Part shown: in pieces, positions 7,619 to 9,248 of the stretch
Layout of the letters: each line of letters opens with the position of its first letter
Position numbering within the stretch: position 1 is the stretch's first letter
From: JBDTVS01 sp040007095
GTDB taxonomy: Bacteria; Acidobacteriota; Vicinamibacteria; Vicinamibacterales; CAVVIG01
DNA length: 9,248 bases
Direction of reading: 5' to 3'
NCBI GenBank assembly: GCA_040007095.1
Contig: JBDTVS010000005.1
Location: 1 to 9,248 of the forward strand
Position numbers and translations under genes: made by a program
The notes under the pieces: generated by a model
Database searches by the model: none
What the model was told of the DNA's origin: nothing
What the model saw: the letters and a program-made list of their open reading frames with translations, nothing else

Positions 7619-7649
7619 AACGCTGCGAGCGTGCAGTCGCTCGCGCGTT
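7619..7649. other. strong hairpin between SET gene and hydrolase gene
   Basis: AACGC-t-GCGAGCG, loop TGCAGT, CGCTCGC-GCGTT: twelve base pairs interrupted by a single bulged T. It is in the 72-base gap downstream of the SET stop codon and upstream of the hydrolase ATG. No T-run follows on the minus strand, so it is not a canonical intrinsic terminator. It could be an mRNA-stability stem or partial terminator that sets different expression of the two genes. Confidence 0.5.
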
Positions 7650-7661
7650 CTACACAGGCAT

Positions 7662-8054
7662 TCAGATCAGCCGCTGACAATCGGGGCGGCAGCGGCACTT
7701 GATCAGGCCGTCCCCGTCGGTGTTGTAATCGTAGGTGAGCTCCTCGCCCTTGCGGATCGGCTTCGCCGCGCGGATCCAGATCACGCCGTTTTTGATGTCG
7801 ATGTAACAGTTGGGACGGCAGGAGTGATTGATGAACCGCGCGACGTTCCCACCCACACCGGCGTCGATGACGGATCGGTTCGTCAGCTTGAAGCACCAGA
7901 TGTGGCCCTTGCGAATATAGCGCCGCTCGCGCTTGAGGCTCTCCTGATTTGAAATTTTCTCGCCTGCGTAGTGGATGATGCGGGTGTTCTTCGTGATGCT
8001 CTGTGTCGCGAACACGCCAGCCCCTTGAATCGTCGAACGCCGTTTTTCAACCAT
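7662..8054 (-). CDS. small SET-domain protein-lysine methyltransferase
   Basis: This 130-residue protein is almost entirely a SET domain, expected to transfer a methyl group from S-adenosylmethionine to a lysine of an unknown protein. STIQGAGVFA (7-16) is the N-terminal SAM-binding part. GNVARFINHSC (69-79) followed by RPNC is the knot-forming core. EELTYDYN (104-111) carries the conserved tyrosines, and KCRCRPDC (119-126) is a post-SET zinc motif, here C-x-C-x3-C where C-x-C-x4-C is usual. All core motifs are intact, so activity is likely. The frame stays open upstream as far as 8927, but that extension is antisense to the radical SAM gene, and the SET domain begins right after ATG 8054. The only GGAG upstream is 16 bases away, so translation may be leaderless or poorly initiated. 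It is divergent from the radical SAM gene across 66 bases. Confidence 0.87.
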   Translation of the reverse strand: MVEKRRSTIQGAGVFATQSITKNTRIIHYAGEKISNQESLKRERRYIRKGHIWCFKLTNRSVIDAGVGGNVARFINHSCRPNCYIDIKNGVIWIRAAKPIRKGEELTYDYNTDGDGLIKCRCRPDCQRLI

Positions 8055-8120
8055 GCAGACATCACGATAACTCCGTCGGGGCCCTGGTGTCTCGCCTGGA
8101 TGATATAATTTGGCGATTTC
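8055..8120. promoter_or_regulatory. divergent intergenic promoter region
   Basis: These 66 bases separate the SET gene (leftward) and the radical SAM gene (rightward) and must hold both promoters unless the SET gene is read from inside its neighbour. The rightward promoter is clear. Leftward I see only weak candidates: TATCAT within the same AT-rich core, and TATCGT about 9 bases before the SET ATG. The shared core means the two promoters may compete. Confidence 0.45.
8101..8109 (+). promoter_or_regulatory. perfect extended -10 promoter of the radical SAM gene
   Basis: TGATATAAT matches the extended -10 consensus TGnTATAAT at every defined base in otherwise GC-rich DNA. No -35 hexamer is recognisable at 16-18 bases upstream, as is common for extended -10 promoters. 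A start about 7 bases after the hexamer would fall near 8116, only about 5 bases before the ATG at 8121, so the transcript would be essentially leaderless. Confidence 0.7.
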
Positions 8121-9131
8121 ATGAGTCTTCTGACGACGGCCGGGCGCAAGGCGCGATCCCTGCGCGAGTTCGCACGAGGGTTGACCCACACGGCGCATCC
8201 GCTGCTGGTGCAGATCATTCCGATTCGGCGCTGCAATATCGACTGCGGATACTGCAACGAATACGACAAGGTGTCGCCCCCGGTCCCGACCGACGTCCTG
8301 CGCAGCCGGATCGACCATCTGGCCGGCCTCGGAACGTCCGTCGTGGCGTTCAGCGGCGGCGAGCCGATGCTGCACCCGGATCTCGACGCCTTGATCCGGC
8401 ACATTCGCAGCCGCGGGATGATGGCCGGACTGATCACCAACGGCTACTTTCTGGTGCCGAAGCGAATTCAGGAGCTCAATGCCGCCGGGCTCGATTTCCT
8501 GCAGATCAGCATCGACAACATCGAGCCCGACGAAGTCTCGAAGAAGAGCCTTCGCGTCCTCGACAAGAAGCTGCAGCACCTGAAAGATCACGCTCGGTTC
8601 GACGTGAACATCAACTCGGTGCTTGGCGGCGGGATCAAGAACCCGGAAGACGCCCGGACCATCAACACGCGGGCGCGGGAACTGGGGTTCTCGACGTCGA
8701 TTGGCATCATCCACGACGGGTCGGGACGTCTCAAGCCGCTCGGCCCGGTCGAACGTCAGGTCTTCGACGAGGTCTCGGCTCGCCTGAGCGGACCGCTGCA
8801 GCTGTTCAAGAACCTGTACTCGGGGATCACCAACTTCCAGAACAATCTGGCGGACGGGAAGCCGAACGAATGGCGGTGCCGTGCCGGTGCGCGCTACCTG
8901 TACGTCTGCGAGGACGGACTCGTGCACTATTGTTCGCAGCAGCGCGGCTACCCGGGCGTGCCGCTCGAATCGTACACGGTCGACGAGATTCGCCGCGCGT
9001 TCGCGACGCCCAAATCATGCGCGCCTTACTGCACGGTCGGCTGCGTCCACCGGGTGTCCACGATGGATTTCTGGCGCAGCCCGCAGGACGCCGTCATTGG
9101 CCGTCAATCGGCCGCCGCATCGTCGAAATGA
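8121..9131 (+). CDS. radical SAM enzyme with SPASM-like Cys-rich C-terminus, substrate unknown
   Basis: This 336-residue enzyme is a member of the radical SAM superfamily. CNIDCGYC (38-45) is the canonical CxxxCxxC that binds the SAM-cleaving 4Fe-4S cluster, and FSGGEP (77-82) contacts the SAM amino group. LITNGYF (104-110) and LQISID (127-132) are the usual barrel strands. The C-terminal third has six cysteines (C253, C263, C271, C300, C304, C308) arranged around RYLYVCEDGLVHYC, resembling a SPASM/Twitch auxiliary-cluster domain as in MoaA- and PqqE-like enzymes. It should bind at least one extra Fe-S cluster and modify a peptide, sugar or small molecule. No precursor peptide gene is visible nearby. 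No Shine-Dalgarno precedes the ATG, which fits the leaderless promoter. A palindrome follows the stop codon. Confidence 0.88.
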   Translation: MSLLTTAGRKARSLREFARGLTHTAHPLLVQIIPIRRCNIDCGYCNEYDKVSPPVPTDVLRSRIDHLAGLGTSVVAFSGGEPMLHPDLDALIRHIRSRGMMAGLITNGYFLVPKRIQELNAAGLDFLQISIDNIEPDEVSKKSLRVLDKKLQHLKDHARFDVNINSVLGGGIKNPEDARTINTRARELGFSTSIGIIHDGSGRLKPLGPVERQVFDEVSARLSGPLQLFKNLYSGITNFQNNLADGKPNEWRCRAGARYLYVCEDGLVHYCSQQRGYPGVPLESYTVDEIRRAFATPKSCAPYCTVGCVHRVSTMDFWRSPQDAVIGRQSAAASSK

Positions 9132-9155
9132 GGCCCTGGCAGCGCTGCTAGGCCC
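9132..9155. other. loopless palindrome immediately after the radical SAM stop
   Basis: GGCCCTGGCAGC followed directly by GCTGCTAGGCCC: 10 of 12 positions are complementary about a centre at 9143/9144. It directly follows the TGA. Without a T-run it is not a standard intrinsic terminator, but it may form a 3'-end stem. Confidence 0.4.
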
Positions 9156-9189
9156 TCCGCGCGCTACCTGATCGGTCAACCCGAATTGT

Positions 9190-9248
9190 CCTACCTGCCC
9201 TACCTGCCCTACCTGCCCTACCTGCCCTACCTGCCCTACCTGCCCTAC
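9190..9248. repeat. 9-base tandem repeat (CCTACCTGC), continues past window
   Basis: The unit CCTACCTGC is repeated head to tail about 6.6 times without a visible mismatch and is cut by the right edge. On the minus strand it gives GGG tracts spaced by CAGGTA, six within the window, so a G-quadruplex with 6-base loops is conceivable. The period is a multiple of three, so it could also lie in a coding frame that extends outside. I see no start codon or gene context for that inside the window. Confidence 0.9.

Noticed and set aside
8055..8927. Long N-terminal extension of the SET-domain frame on the minus strand
   Set aside because: It lies antisense to the radical SAM gene, has no recognisable domain, and the SET domain begins right after ATG 8054. 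Long open antisense frames are common in GC-rich coding DNA.
9190..9248. CRISPR array at the right edge
   Set aside because: The 9-base unit is repeated without spacers, so it is a simple tandem repeat.

Overview
The window is GC-rich DNA (roughly two thirds G+C by eye) from a bacterium with a Gram-negative type of envelope. It has a Tat-exported MsrP with its membrane partner MsrQ, a Sec-exported 5'-nucleotidase-like enzyme, and a secreted SpoIID-domain protein in a context with no other sporulation genes. This mix, together with a small bacterial SET protein and a stand-alone radical SAM enzyme, would suit an Acidobacteriota-like lineage. That assignment is inference from gene content; no phylogenetic marker here settles it.

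Layout, left to right. The 5' two thirds of an initiator tRNA (minus strand, CAT anticodon) runs off the left edge. It is followed by about 470 bases without a convincing gene. Two plus-strand genes overlap by 19 bases: a PLP-dependent threonine/serine dehydratase (521-1483) and an exported metallophosphatase/5'-nucleotidase (1465-3003). They converge on the minus-strand msrPQ pair. The gap between the convergent units holds a large nested palindrome (3132-3263) that is either a bidirectional terminator or a small dispersed repeat. msrP (4031-4996) and msrQ (3269-4012) form a two-gene operon with a recognisable extended -10 promoter (5038-5046).

Further right is a second minus-strand cluster, transcribed in the order SET-domain methyltransferase (7662-8054), YqiA-like alpha/beta hydrolase (6948-7589), secreted SpoIID plus gluzincin protease fusion (5215-6951). 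The last two share a 4-base GTGA stop/start overlap. Divergent from the SET gene, across only 66 bases, is a radical SAM enzyme with a cysteine-rich SPASM-like C-terminus (8121-9131). Its ATG lies only about 5 bases beyond the predicted transcription start of a perfect extended -10 promoter, so its mRNA is probably leaderless. The window ends inside a 9-base tandem repeat (9190-9248, continuing outside).

How the genes work together: MsrP/MsrQ repair oxidised methionine in periplasmic proteins using electrons from the quinone pool. The nucleotidase and the SpoIID-protease protein also act outside the cytoplasm, so much of the window serves the cell envelope. The most unusual items are the SpoIID-protease fusion and the divergent SET/radical SAM pair, whose substrates cannot be told from sequence. 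I do not see a CRISPR array, an insertion sequence, a toxin-antitoxin pair or a recognisable defence system.
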